This document shows, in pieces, positions 45,040 to 56,262 of a stretch of DNA of 64,000 nucleotides. The position numbers and the translations under genes were made by a program. Every line of letters begins with the position of its first letter. Position 1 is the stretch's first letter. Below the pieces are notes generated by a model, which did not search any database, was not told the origin of the DNA, and saw only the letters and a program-made list of their open reading frames with translations. Source of the stretch: Sanguinoderma infundibulare (taxonomy: Eukaryota; Basidiomycota; Agaricomycetes; Polyporales; Polyporaceae); NCBI GenBank assembly GCA_032821775.1, contig JAVLRN010000001.1, forward strand, positions 4,154,001 through 4,218,000. Reading direction: 5' to 3'.

Positions 45040-45760
45040 TTACGCCTTGGCCGGCAAGCAGATAGGTTGTCCGGGGATCAGTGTCTCGCACTTCAGGCCA
45101 TTGTTAACGCCAAGGATGTCGTCCACCGAGCATCCGCGGGCCTGGGCAAGGTCCCAGCAAGTATCGCCGCGAGAGATGTAGTGTACCTCGCTCGTACCGG
45201 GACAGGAGATGGCCTTGCGAGGATCGGAGGTAGTAGAATGCACCTGGCGAATGACGAGGAGCAGGACGACGACAACGATGAGCAAGAATGGGAGGAGGAC
45301 GCGGTACGCGCTATTATTGCGGCTCGCGTGACCAGAGAGGATGGAGCCATTCTGAACAAAGCGAGTCCCGGATGAGCAAAACACAATTGGGTGCTGGGCA
45401 GCATGATAACGCACCGAGTCCACAGCAAGGGGACAATACCCATCCACACGGGAATGAACACCAATCTCGGCCTCCTCGTCATCGATGTCATCCGCAGGAT
45501 GATCGCTGAGGGCGATCGGGGCATCGGACACTGCGAGACGACGCAGCCTGAGCAGTGTCCGGACACGGGAGCAGCATGGATGGGGATCATAGCAGACTGA
45601 CCTCGTTTCATCTCGCCGTACTCAGCTCCTCTGGACCCTCCCAGAGCGAGCCATCCTGGTCCCGAAAGTAATACTTGCCGATGTCCGAGTCATATCCAAC
45701 CCGTTTCATGCCCTCCAGCAGGCGGTACGAGTCCTGTCCAGGCAGTCTGTCGTCAGTCAC
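45040..45760 (-). pseudogene. LysM membrane protein, probably frameshifted
   Basis: The C-terminal exon has a Cys-rich LysM domain (VHYISRGDTCWDLAQARGCS, VDDILGVNNGLKCETLIPGQ, ending ICLPAKA), which binds chitin-type glycans, preceded by one transmembrane segment (VLLPFLLIVVVVLLLV). Upstream at about 45740-45660 lies a WW-like segment (YRLLEGMKRVGYDSDIGKYY, FRDQDGSLWEGPE) that regularly precedes the LysM in basidiomycete membrane LysM proteins. Right after it the family-like continuation AEYGEMKR is in the next frame, implying a one-base deletion near 45625. No start codon with a good context was found further upstream. It could be functional only if an unusual splice restores frame. Confidence 0.6.
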
Positions 45761-46139
45761 TGTCAAAGGAGAACAGATTTGATAAGGCTGACTACGCGTC
45801 GAAGGACAGTGGCCGGCCCGATCCAGCGCCAAACACAGACAAATGCATCATGCACGACCATCGGACTGGGCAGCGCTCTCTTTCGACCTCCACTGCACAA
45901 TGTGTCTTCCACAATGAATTCGGCCCTCTCACTTGTTCAGTTCAGAGGACCAGACCTAGTGACCCAAGTATCGGAAGGTTATGGGTAGAAAGGATTCTAT
46001 CCGTCGGGACTGCGACCCCAACGTCCCGACGAACCGGGCTCGAAGACAGGAAGACGGGGCGAACCGAACAGCAGCAAAGTCGTCAGCGGCCATGCTCTAA
46101 GGGAGGAGTGCATAAGTATTTGGATTGAAGTAGCTCGAA

Positions 46140-47585
46140 AAGGATGAAGCGGAGATGCTGTGGCAATGAAGTGCGTGCTCACCCTCGCGTTCTCCCTTTC
46201 CAGCCAGTCGACCATGGCATATGCCTTCCTGTTGCAGAATCGCACCGGAGTCGACACGAAATATGTGCTGCCATGTGCATCGAGGGGTTCCGATATCCTC
46301 TTCGAAGCATACTTCCCAACCTACCGGTCTACTGCTTCCTGAACATGAAAGTGTTCTGGGATCCAGGGTCGCTCTTGCACGATCCACCGCACGAGATCCT
46401 GTCTGGAAGACTGATGACGTATCTCGATCGAGAGCCCAGATGGTCTCCAACAGATCAAGGATTCCCTCGAGCAAAGCGACACCTTCGAAATCGTTCCCGC
46501 CACGGACGACTAGCCTCTGAACATCAAGGATTACATCCTTGCCATCCATTCTAAGGAGTATGTTGAATATCTAGAGACTATCTACGATGAGTGGGCCGCC
46601 ATCGGTGGAGATAAGGTAGGACATCCCAATCACGTCCTCGCATCAAACTGACGACGCATCTAGAAAGCATTCTTTCCGGAGACATTTCAACATCCCTCCA
46701 TGCAGTCTGTTGGTATGCGACCTCGCACACTCCTTATCGCAGCTCGCAGACATTGCAAAAGCGACGGAGAGCACTTGGGAGAACGATCTCATCGTCTCCG
46801 CTGTACTCTTTAGCCAAAACCAGTACGCGTCCGCCATTCTCTCTGCAGTCGAAGCAGATGGCTCAGCTGGCAACCTCCTATCGCCGACATCCTCTATGTC
46901 TTCAAGAAGCACATGTCCACGCATGCACGAACCAAATCATGCCGATTGGGCCATCGCATCGCAGGAAGGCCGGGGAGACGGGGTTCCGAGGCGGCATAGT
47001 CCCGATAGCCCCAACTGGGCACCGTAGAGTACGTAGTCGCTCGGGCCGCAGCCATGGCAGTGACGACGAGGTGAGCCTGAGCTTATCACCACCTACAATA
47101 TCTCCGAACGTATCTAATCAAAGTCATCATACGTGCACGTCACATCACCCCCGCCATCGCCCAGCCCAACCTCTCCCACCGCCCGCAGAGTCTTCCTCCC
47201 TCCCTCATGCCAGCGGATGTCGCTCTACAACTACAAACGCGGTCAGCATCAAAAACTCCCAATTAGCAACCGAGCGGCGACGTACCTCCTTTCCACTACC
47301 GTCTACACGGACACCCCGCAGACCGCCGAACATTAAGGGGGACGGGCACAATGAGCGGTCCAACGCGAGTGAGGGGTGGCGGACGGACAGCACGGAGATC
47401 GTTCGAGGCGGACGGACATGATGAAGACAAGAGGGTGGTGGATGGACGGGGATGCGAATGGGGTACCTGCGACCTCCAGTCTCCTTTAAATACTGCATGC
47501 TGCTCCGCAGTCCGTGCTTGGATTGTTTCTCTCTGCGCCCGCCTGGAGCTCGGCGCGACGTCATTCACACGCGTGGTGCGAACAC
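46140..47585. other. Possible gene debris, no family recognised
   Basis: Several plus-strand pieces look coding-like but stop often (for example AFLLQNRTGVDTKYVLPCAS at about 46217 and LADIAKATESTWENDLIVSA at about 46743). No join of these gives a protein I recognise. 46980-47580 shows nothing clear. Confidence 0.35.
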
Positions 47586-47660
47586 TATTTTTTTCTGATT
47601 CCCTTGCTCCATAAGCGGTTTCGAGGTCGGCTAACCATCCATTCATCTAGGCACCCGGCA
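47586..47660. repeat. 75-base direct repeat, left copy
   Basis: Matches 48148-48222 (TTTCTGATTCCCTTGCTCCA vs TTTCTGATCCCCTTTCTGCA; then GGTCGGCTAACCAT and CATCTAGGCAC shared). The two copies flank the O-fucosyltransferase-like fragment. Confidence 0.75.
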
Positions 47661-47839
47661 AGTCACGACGACTGCGTCCGACGTTCTTGCACCCAGACTT
47701 CGTACCTGCGTGTTAGTCAGCGAGGGAAAACAAATGCGGACAAGAACACCCGTTCCCGACAATGACCCGCGCCCGCTGCCTGACCAGCATGTCCACCGAC
47801 TGCGCGACGAACCGCTGCTCAAATCACGACTGCTTGTGA

Positions 47840-48045
47840 TCTTGTCCCACCAGAGGAGTTTACGCTCAGGTATGTACTTGAAGCACTGCTACCCGGACAT
47901 CGCGCAGATCGTCCAGAGGGTAAGCGAGGCCGGCGGGATGGGGGTTGAAGAACGTGTACATCATGATGAATGGGAAGCAGCCATGGGTGGCGGAGCTGAA
48001 GGAGGAGCTGGGCGAGTATGTCCGGGAACTGAATGGTTGCGCTAG
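47840..48045 (+). pseudogene. O-fucosyltransferase-like fragment
   Basis: Plus-strand text YLKHCYPDIAQIVQR followed, after a frame change near 47940, by KNVYIMMNGKQPWVAELKEE. In fungal GDP-fucose O-fucosyltransferase-like proteins an HC-P-(x)-IV block is followed about 20 residues later by a VY(V/I)(L/M)TNG strand; the order and spacing agree here. Only some 60 codons remain, with at least one shift, so it is not functional. Assignment is tentative. Confidence 0.4.
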
Positions 48046-48147
48046 AACAGTCGCTCGCACATGGTGCAATCATACTTCTCGTCCTAACGTGTTCCGGGCT
48101 GCGGGGCTGATTTGTGAAGTGATCTCTGCGTTGCAGACGCCAATTTC

Positions 48148-48222
48148 TTTCTGATCCCCTTTCTGCATACGCGGTTTCAAGGTCGGCTAACCATTCATGC
48201 ATCTAGGCACATGGCAAGTCGC
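48148..48222. repeat. 75-base direct repeat, right copy
   Basis: Partner of 47586-47660, spacing 562 bases. Differences are mostly single substitutions. Confidence 0.75.
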
Positions 48223-49080
48223 GACGGCCGCCATGACCACATCCGTCGCCCTCGCACTCAAAAATCGAGATCAGGGTCTCGGCCGGTGTGCACAGCGGTC
48301 ATCTGCATGTGGGTACATTTTTCGAATGCAGATCTGCAAGTCAGTGCCAAGCGAGATGCCATCAAGCGGTAACACTGTATCTCTCCGCCGCTGTCCATGT
48401 TCCAATATATTGATTGTACTACCATATATTTGCGGATGCTTGAGTGGACTGGACAAAGACTTTGTTGAGGTTTTGGAGGGTCTCATACCAGGGATATGAT
48501 GTTGTCGGGCGGAGGGCGCTCGCACAGGCTCATTTTTAACAAATCAAGGGTTGCCTCGGCTGTGTATATTGGCTCAAGATGCCAAAGTGTACTCATCGGA
48601 GCAGCCGGACGCCAGGGAGGATGCTTGGGAACAAGATGCATGACTGTGAACGAATTACGCAGGGCTCCACGCGCTGTCGCAACTCGCCAGTGCAAGCGAC
48701 GGTTCGATAATCGGAGGCTTATGCAGACAGCAAGCTTGCGATGTTTCTTCAACCGAATTTCGCCGATATGATCCAGGGAATTGATCAGACGTGGTGTGGA
48801 ATATATCAGCCCTGATGGCCTCAGTAATTTCCGAGATTGTATTGTTGCCTTCCCTACCTGCGAGTCGCCATCGCCGCCACCACCAATAAGCGGATGCTAT
48901 CCGTCATCCGATGCATCCTTGCCAAATGTCGTCACCACCGCGGAGGTCGTCAAATGCACATTGACCGGGGACACCTTGAAGCAGTTGAATTTGTCCGATT
49001 CTGCGCAATCCAGCTGGAAGTGGTGGTGGTCGAGAGACAAGGCCTACTAGTTGAGAGCTGAGAGCGCGCACCTTCCCAAA
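48223..49080. other. No gene seen
   Basis: Short frames only. I find no domain, RNA gene or repeat. Confidence 0.45.
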
Positions 49081-49089
49081 GTGGAAGTG

Positions 49090-49475
49090 GCTTAAACCTA
49101 ACACCACCCTGGCCGTAACCCTCCAAAGTTCTCTTCACGCGTGTTCTGCGCCTTGAAATTTTTAGTATACATATGCACATGAACTGGGATTCATATGGTA
49201 TTCGTTTTACTGAGGCAAAACCAACAGGAGCCTTTAAATTCGCTAACCAAGGTTAACCTTGGCCCTAACCCCTGCCCCTAACCCGAGCATGCTGCTCATT
49301 TCGGCGAGGGGGCTCCCGCAGACAATAATCAACCGTGTACTCAAATTTGTTGCCTACAAAAATGTGCACTGGGATTCATTCAATATACATACATACAGTG
49401 TACCATTCAGCTGATGCAAAACCCAGAGAATCGCTAACCTAGCTTAGCCCTAACCTTGCACCTAACCCTGGGTAG
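49090..49475. repeat. Degenerate telomere-like CCTAAC tracts in a direct repeat
   Basis: CCCTAAC-type words cluster at 49094-49120, 49240-49285 and 49430-49472 (for example GGCCCTAACCCCTGCCCCTA and TTAGCCCTAACCTTGCACCT). Fungal telomeres are usually CCCTAA arrays, so these look like decayed interstitial copies. The last two lie in a direct repeat of about 110 bases: 49170-49285 and 49360-49472 share ACTGGGATTCAT and a TGAxGCAAAACC word before their CTAACC tract. Confidence 0.55.
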
Positions 49476-50840
49476 CAGTGCTTCAAGTACACGTCCTTCG
49501 CCTCCTCTGTGTACTCACCCCTCCGGAGCCCCAGACTGTACGGATGCTATAAATCAATCTACCAACTGTACATTGGTCGCTCAAGGTAAAATAATTTCTC
49601 TGCAGGTTATCACGGCGGCTCACAGAGGAATACCATAATCCAAGGTCTGGCCCTGTCTCCGCCCACACGGGCTCAATCTCCAGGTGCTGTGATGTAGCCT
49701 GACTCAGCTGCGCGAGCCGCTCCACCGCTTGGGTGGTTCTGTTGCGGCTGAATCAACTCGGATACGAACTGACAGGCTGGCAGCGGCTGCTGATGCCTGC
49801 TGGTTGGAAGAAATTGTCGGCAGAGAGCAGTCTGTATTGCCGTGGTCCAGAACTGGGCGATTGAGCACTCGGATACTGTGGCAGAGTGCAGCAGGGGTTG
49901 AAACGAATGAGCGGAAGCGAGGTCGAAGCTGATGGAGGTTTATGAACGAGCGGGATTCTGTAAATGGCAGCTGCGGGCGCTTGGACCCTTGTGGCACTGC
50001 CCTTGGTTCGGGTCGTGGCAGTCGCTCTTTGCTCTCTACCACGATCATCGCTCCATCAAAGACCGGCCCTTCGCCAGCATAAGTGTGTTACGATTGCTGT
50101 GTCGGATAAACTATCATTTTCTGATGTTTCACGCCATCAAATACAGAGACCAGACTCGACCCAGTTGCCATCTGGGGGTTTCGAGTCAGTGCCGTACGCG
50201 GGACCAGCGACCATCCAACCCTCTTCCATCAGACGTTCGGCCAATCGCTTCGATGGGTGAGTAGACCAATGTTCGGAACAGCTGGCGTTCATGACCCCCA
50301 AAGATCACTTCCGCTCTGCTGTCGGCTAGATCATGGCCATGCGCACCACGTCTTCTTTCATGGCCCGTCGTAGTGTCAGCACTGAACCCAATCACGGTCA
50401 CACTCGCCAGCAATGTCTGATTGATTTCAACGATTACTCGACCATGCGCACTAGCGTCAGTCGTATGACCAACTCGGAGTTCATCCACCTCCTTGCCGAT
50501 GACAAACATTGGTGCCATTAGTTGGGACGTTATCAGTGCACTGGCGCTCAAGTACGGTGCGCACCATTCAGTATCTACTGCGTATATCCATTGCTTGATT
50601 CAGTCGGTCATGCTCTGGGCCTGGTAGATCTTCATCGCCTTGCCATGCACCTGGGCGACGCCTCATCATCAAGATGTCCGCTGCTGTCACTCGCTTCCAT
50701 ATTCGGAATGGCCGCGGGGGGACGCGTTTGGTGCGGTGCTCACTGTGCTTCCTCTCGACCACGACAGAGGACTACATTGTCGTGTACGTCAACCCCGAGA
50801 TCGCGGACAAGATCCTCGAGTGCGACTAATACACTGCATG
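49476..50840. other. No convincing gene
   Basis: A 121-codon minus-strand open frame (50186-50551) has no recognisable motif. The plus-strand text IVVYVNPEIADKILE at about 50776-50822 is shared with 59101-59145 and looks like an exon fragment of an unknown gene. Confidence 0.4.
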
Positions 50841-51297
50841 CTAGCTACCAGCATCCCACCTGCGCGTTCTTGTTCTCTGAGTCCACCGCGTCCGAATCCT
50901 CCACATCAGAGTCCAGGATAAGCTTCGGGGTCTTTGGACCGTCCTTCGGGTGTCTGAGCGGCAAGCCCAGCGGGTTGGTAACCGGCCGGAAGCGACCCAG
51001 GCTGATATCATTCCGACCAAATGGACCCCAGCAGAACAGAGGTGGGCGTGTCGGCGGCGCACCCGGAAGGACGGCCTTAGAGTTCCGTCGTGCGAGGTCA
51101 ATGTCCTCCTCGGTCGCAGGCTCGAAGCGGAGGATCCCGGCATTCAGGAGTGCGATGAGGAAGCGCAGGATGGGCTGGCCGCCGAGGAGGTCGCTCGGGT
51201 TCGTGAACGGGATGTTTGCATACCATGGCCATCCGAGGAGGTTCTGTTTGCAGCGGACGACGATGCCGAGGGCGTAGGCCTTTTCCGACCACCCCAT
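50841..51297 (-). CDS. Hypothetical protein fragment
   Basis: Open frame of about 150 codons, not recognised. It reads LGWPWYANIPFTNPSDLLGG, then ILRFLIALLNAGILRFEPAT with a pattern of alternating hydrophobics, a Pro-rich middle (RPVTNPLGLPLRHPKDGPKT) and an acidic end (DSDVEDSDAVDSE). Composition and codon use look protein-like on this strand. The sequence upstream (51300-51790) contains further minus-strand pieces but with stops, so the 5' part is lost or spliced in a way I cannot solve. Confidence 0.4.
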
Positions 51298-51299
51298 AT

Positions 51300-53080
51300 T
51301 TGCCTTGGGATTGCCAGATTTGTGTCCTGTCCCGCGGTACCAGGCTGGTCAGTGCACGGAGGATGGAGATGCAAATGAATGTACGTACTCAATTTTTTTG
51401 TTATACTGGATCGAAATTCCGCCTTGAGCTTTGTGAGACCGTTCGAGTACTGTCCTCGAGGGCAGGAGTTGGCTGGTCGGGATTCGGTGTGGCAGCGTGC
51501 GGCGGGCATGTCCAGCAGTGGTGCGTCACTCGGAGAGATTCTCCCGCTAATTATCTTCATGCAACTTTGTAGCCAGCGTGCGCATAATTTGCGCATAGCA
51601 CGTATTTCCCTCGTAACTGATCTCGGGTGGCTGCCCAATCAGTACAGTGTCCGGTAAGCACATTCCGGGCCACTCATCTCCATTCCGTAAATCTCGAATG
51701 ACTGATGCGCCTCGTGGACACTGCCAGACTCCGTCTAAGACCTCCGAATACTGCAATGCGACGTGAGACCATCTCCTCGTGCTCACACATATTCTCCTGG
51801 ATCATCAAGTGCTCAATCTCAAGGTCTCAATCGCAGCCTCTGGATTATGTGCGCTTGACGTCATCGCTCTGACCTCTGGCCAGATTTGAGAGGACGGGGA
51901 GGAGGACGTGTGGGAGAGCGTGGATTCGGAAGGGAGAAGGTGTGTATATACGTATGTACGGGTTTCTGCTCCTGATGCCGCGGTTCCCACTTCGCGCTGA
52001 ACAAGTTGCACCGGCCACTGGCAGACAGCGTGGTTTCGCAGAGCAGTCTCTGAGAACGGGCAGGGAATGGGCATGGGCATCCCGCGTCAGCCGGCTTGCA
52101 AGACTCTTCTCCACCTCCGCCTTCCCGACTGCGAACGCGACTTCGAGCTTCGAGCTTCGAGAGTTTAGAGCTTGTCGGACGGCGCGGCAGCATTATGGCA
52201 ACGTGCGCATGCACGCACGCACGCAGGGCTGGGTGCACGTACTTACATAGGGTCACGTCGCACGCAGATCATCCTCAGTGAGATCCCTCCTCGCCGCGCT
52301 GCAAAACACCTCACTGAGGGCATGATCCCGCAGAAGAGCAAGGCCCTCGTCCATCACCGACCTCCTCCACCGACATTCCAATTCCAGCACGACAACAATA
52401 TTCTGAGGGCGCATCCTCACCTTCCTCAGTCACGTGTTTGCGGAGTAACCTTATGAAGAGAGTATGCGCCGACGTAGAACGAGCCCAACATGAATGGACA
52501 TGAGCGGGAGAAGTGCGCTTGGCAGCCAGTCGAATGGCTCACTCACTGCGCCGGCAGGACATCTGAAACAGAACCGGGAGACTGGAGTCGCGGAGACCGC
52601 CTCAAAGAGCCAGTACTACTTTGCGAAGTGGCCCTGAGCTGCTTGACGTCGAGATCACGGACACGCAATTCTGACGGCAGTTCCTCTTCCAGCTCCTCAG
52701 ACCCGTCCGAGACCCGCACAGAACTGAAAAGGGCAGCGGCAACGAGACGGATGTACGTGTCCGTGGCTACAACATTTCAAGTGGCACGTGCTGGGCATAA
52801 GGCGCACCAGGTTGGTGAGTGGGTCCTCGGCAGCAGGAGTGGCTAGCGGGATGCTTAATGACATCTTTGATCCCAGGGACCCGCTCTTGGACGGCACAGA
52901 GCCTATCAGTCAGTCCATCCCTTCCCTGACCACGTTTCTTACACTGACAGCTGACTCTTGATCACAGCTTTGCCGCATCGCGACCCTCACAGGCTCGTAT
53001 CATGACAAGTCTGGCTCGATTGGGGACGGCGCTCATTCCACCCCGACCGCGGCCGCTGATCGTGACTGCTGTGATGCGGA
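51300..53080. other. No recognisable gene
   Basis: Includes small tandem words (TTCGAGC units near 52143-52163 and GCAC units near 52207-52225). Open frames are short and featureless. Confidence 0.4.
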
Positions 53081-53081
53081 C

Positions 53082-53313
53082 ATGGGCCACGCTGCGAGCA
53101 GCAAGGGTGGCGATGACTCAGATGACGAGTACTGCCTGACCGGCTACGGCAAGCTCGCGTCCGAGACCCAGCTCATGTTCAAGCTGCCGTCGCCGACGCC
53201 AACGCACAAGTACCGCTTTCGTGACTGCAAGCCCAAAATGCGGATCGGCAAGAGCACCGCTGCGAACGAAGTCATGGGCAAGACCAAATTCAGTCTGTAC
53301 CACGAGGCGGTGA
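53082..53313 (+). other. Coding-like exon fragment of unknown family
   Basis: The frame reads GDDSDDEYCLTGYGKLASET then LMFKLPSPTPTHKYRFRDCK and SLYHEA before a GTGAGT donor at about 53310. Residue pattern suggests a real former exon. No family is recognised and no following exon fits, because the duplicated block starts at about 53400. Confidence 0.35.
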
Positions 53314-53399
53314 GTCTAGTCTGCGCACGTCATCCTTGGCGGTGCTTGCATGCACCAATAATTTGAAAGTCCATCGCTAGAGCGGAAATCTCGGCAAGT

Positions 53400-54290
53400 G
53401 CAAGCCCGAGCTTGCATCATCGCCATCTCCTCGCAACGCACTCGCTTCCATTATCGCCACAACAAACTCTTCAGCATGTTGCATCAGAAGCTCATTTACG
53501 TGGTACGTTTTCCATCCTGTTCCGAACATTCTGGCCATGGTTGTGCTGAATTGTGCTATACAGTTCCTTATGCTCACATTACTCCTCGATTGTCCAACCG
53601 GTTTAGTGTTCTCCGTACCAAGCCTTGCACCAGATCAAGCTGGAATTGAACATTCCAACACTGTGCAAGTGGGCTTTGCAACGACCACGCCGGGACGCTT
53701 CCCCTCGGGTCCATCCAGCCTTCCCAAGACCCCCACGCCCAGCATGGGATACGCCCAAGGTCTGAACCGGAGCAAGCTCTTCCAAAGTATCGTCTCGAAC
53801 TCATCCATGGCCAGCAGCTGCGTCACGATTAGCCCGGTCCCAAGCGAGTCGTCGGCCTTCCCACAGCCGCAGCGGCGCTCTGCATACACTCCAGAAGAAT
53901 CAGCATGCTGCATTCGACGCTGCTGCTAGAACTCGATGTTTCTACCGACCTCACGCGCCGCTTGGAGTTGATGGGCTAGAGCTGCGGTGCCCGTGGGTCT
54001 CGCAAGCCCTGTCTTCTTGGCGGTGACCGCGATTGGAAACTTCAAACCCCAAGTTTCCACATCGGCCATTCAAGTCCGATTTAACGTTCTCTGCAGCGCA
54101 CACAAGCTTGGTGACATGCAGACTAATTTTATCCACAGACTAACATAGAAGAAACCGCCTGGATACACACGAGATTTGCGAGGATTCAGAATCTCGCGTG
54201 TGTCCATTTCAAACGACTTTGCGACATCAATTGGATTTAAGGATGGCGGCCGTACGTACCCGATATTCCCATCCTTAGACATCGCCTTTT
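53400..54290. repeat. Local direct duplication, copy 1
   Basis: Returns in the same orientation at 55110-55735, shortened. Anchors in order: TCTCCTCGCAACGC, CCTGTTCCGAACxTTCTGGC, CGCCGCTTGGAGTTGATGGG, GATTGGAAACTT, CCTGGATACACAC and GCTGTACGTACCCGATAT-like. About 240 bases of copy 1 (53580-53930) are absent from copy 2. No gene is recognised in either. Confidence 0.8.
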
Positions 54291-54945
54291 GTTCATGCGT
54301 GCACAGGAACAGCATGTCGAGATTGATGGGGAGAAGAGGGAGGTCGGGTTGGAGGAAGTGACGGAGGGCGTGTGGGAAAAGATGAGGGTGGATCAGGAGC
54401 CATGGCCGTACCGGTACGGAAGCGCGCCGTTGACGGAGTTTCGGAAGATGGGGTACTGGGATTTGTGGGATTCACAGCACCTGTTCTAGTGCGTATCCAT
54501 TCGCCGCGCTATTGCAAACACGGTCCTTATTTTCGCAGGCCCGGGGACATCAAAGAGGTCGAAAAGATCAAGCAGGAAGATGCGCGCATCGACATGCGGA
54601 AGAAGCAGCTCACGAAGCAGACGGAATGCATTGCAGCGGCTCGCGCGAAGGCTGCCGTGCCCAAGGACGGCTCGAGCGCTGCGGCAGTGTCCGCCACAGC
54701 GAAATCCATGCCGAACAGCATGTCGACGCCGCCACTATCCCCTCTGGATCGCAAGACCGACCGCCACTTTCAAAGTGCACCCGTCACCCACTCCTGCTGT
54801 CCCTCTGAACCCTTCGCTGCCCGCCTGTCCCGGAGAACGGTGTGGCCGTGTCGCCAGTGTGGGTGGCAATCCTCCTCCAATCACCGCTCCATCACGACTA
54901 CCTGTGCCGTCTGCCTTGATCGAGCTTCTGCATGACAACGTGGTT
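54291..54945 (+). other. Coding-like pieces, unknown
   Basis: Text KREVGLEEVTEGVWEKMRVD, FRKMGYWDLWDSQHLF, and after a likely small intron IKEVEKIKQEDARIDMRKKQ followed by an Ala/Ser-rich stretch. It may be one decayed gene with a coiled-coil segment. No family is assigned. Confidence 0.3.
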
Positions 54946-55109
54946 CAAGAAGTATACATGGTTCCGCGTCGTTCCTGCCGAGTTCTGATAGTGGATGCAC
55001 ACTGACAATAGTTTGGTCATTCGCGCAGAATAAGCAGCGGTGGGCATGGCTCGCGCTCCGGATGGCAAGGGATCAGTACCTGCAGCACTTTGGGAAGATC
55101 AGGATAGGC

Positions 55110-55735
55110 GACGTCGGAGCTTCCATCTTCACCGTCTCCTCGCAACGCCTTCGCTTCGATTATTGACAGAATAAATTCCGCGGCATGATTTAAACCCGCG
55201 TTGCATGCGAGACTCGGTTATGGGTACGTGTTTTATCCTGTTCCGAACGTTCTGGCCATGGTTGTGTGGAGGTCGACCCTGTGTTTCTCAGCCTGATGCG
55301 CCGCTTGGAGTTGATGGGCTAGAGCTGTGGTGTCAGCGGTACTTGGAGGCCAACCGAGATTGGAAACTTGAAACCGCAAGTTTTCGAAGCGGCTGTTCGA
55401 GTCTGATGCAATGTTCTCCGCGGCACACATACGCTTGGCGACATGGTCACTGATATCAATTCGTCCGCAGTATAACACGGGAGAAACCACCTGGATACAC
55501 ACGCACAGGCGGCCAAGTACGAACACGGCGGAGACCAGAAGCGACTCTTGCTCGAGCCTGCCATCCTACCCGAGGGCACCGCAATGTGGTTACATGATGT
55601 CTCCACGCAGTGAAGCGCAGTCTCAAGAAGCGCGGTGATTCGGCATTTCAAATCGCCGTGGATACACCATCTGATTGATTATGTTCAATTGTGGCCGCTG
55701 TACGTACCCGATATTTGCAGTGTACCTTTTGTTGA
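55110..55735. repeat. Local direct duplication, copy 2
   Basis: Partner of 53400-54290, about 1.4-1.7 kb downstream, with deletions and about 80 percent identity by eye. Confidence 0.8.
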
Positions 55736-55786
55736 TGGGAACTTATTCAGTAGGTTTGAAGTCTGTTTGCTGGTTCCCCCCGAGCC

Positions 55787-56061
55787 GTATACAACGACAC
55801 TTGCAAGTTCGACGCCTATTAGGCGTCTCCCACTTGCAAGTGCCCGGCATAGGCGCCAGAAAACACAGCCACATTCTCACGAGTGGCGCCGGGAAAATCA
55901 ACGTAAAATAAAGCGTCCGCCGGGTTTGAACCCCGGGCCCAATAAACAAGCCAGGCGCGCTGACAACTAAGCTAAGTGGGCTTTGATTTTCTGCCTTGTT
56001 CGAGCCTGATATACCTTTGCCAGCCAGCGCCTAGCTGAATCCGTCCCGCGTACTTGCAAGT
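55787..56061 (-). mobile_element. SINE-like element B, tRNA-like head and palindromic tail
   Basis: Read on the minus strand: ACTTGCAAGT (56061-56052), a tRNA-like head with A box TAGCTTAGTTG (55974-55964) and B box GTTCAAACC (55931-55923), a short spacer, then a 92-base tail (55878-55787). The tail holds ACTTGCAAGT, the near-palindrome GACGCCTAATAGGCGTC, ACTTGCAAGT again, and ends TCGTTGTATAC. The same tail, 81 of 92 positions equal, ends element A at 58301. The head cannot form a full cloverleaf because the acceptor arms do not pair, so it is not a working tRNA gene. A Pol III-driven retroposon is the best reading. Confidence 0.6.
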
Positions 56062-56262
56062 ATCCCGCCACCATCCCGCCCAACCCATCCGGTTTCGTGT
56101 CTTGTCGTGCCATCCTCATCCACCTTTCCTCATCCGCGCTGGGGTGTGACTACTGCCGCGCATGGGCCCGTGCTCTTACCCGTGTTCCGGCGTGGGTGTG
56201 CACATTTGTATTACACACACGTCCCACCATATCTAGCCCCGTCCACCTGCGTTCCCGACACG

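Noticed and set aside
49090..49475. True chromosome end
   Set aside because: CCCTAAC words are sparse and degenerate, and ordinary sequence continues on both sides.
50186..50551. 121-codon minus-strand gene
   Set aside because: Open but without recognisable domain, start context or neighbouring exons.
55913..55985. Functional tRNA gene
   Set aside because: A and B boxes are present, but the acceptor arms do not pair and the anticodon arm is irregular. Better seen as the head of a SINE-like element.
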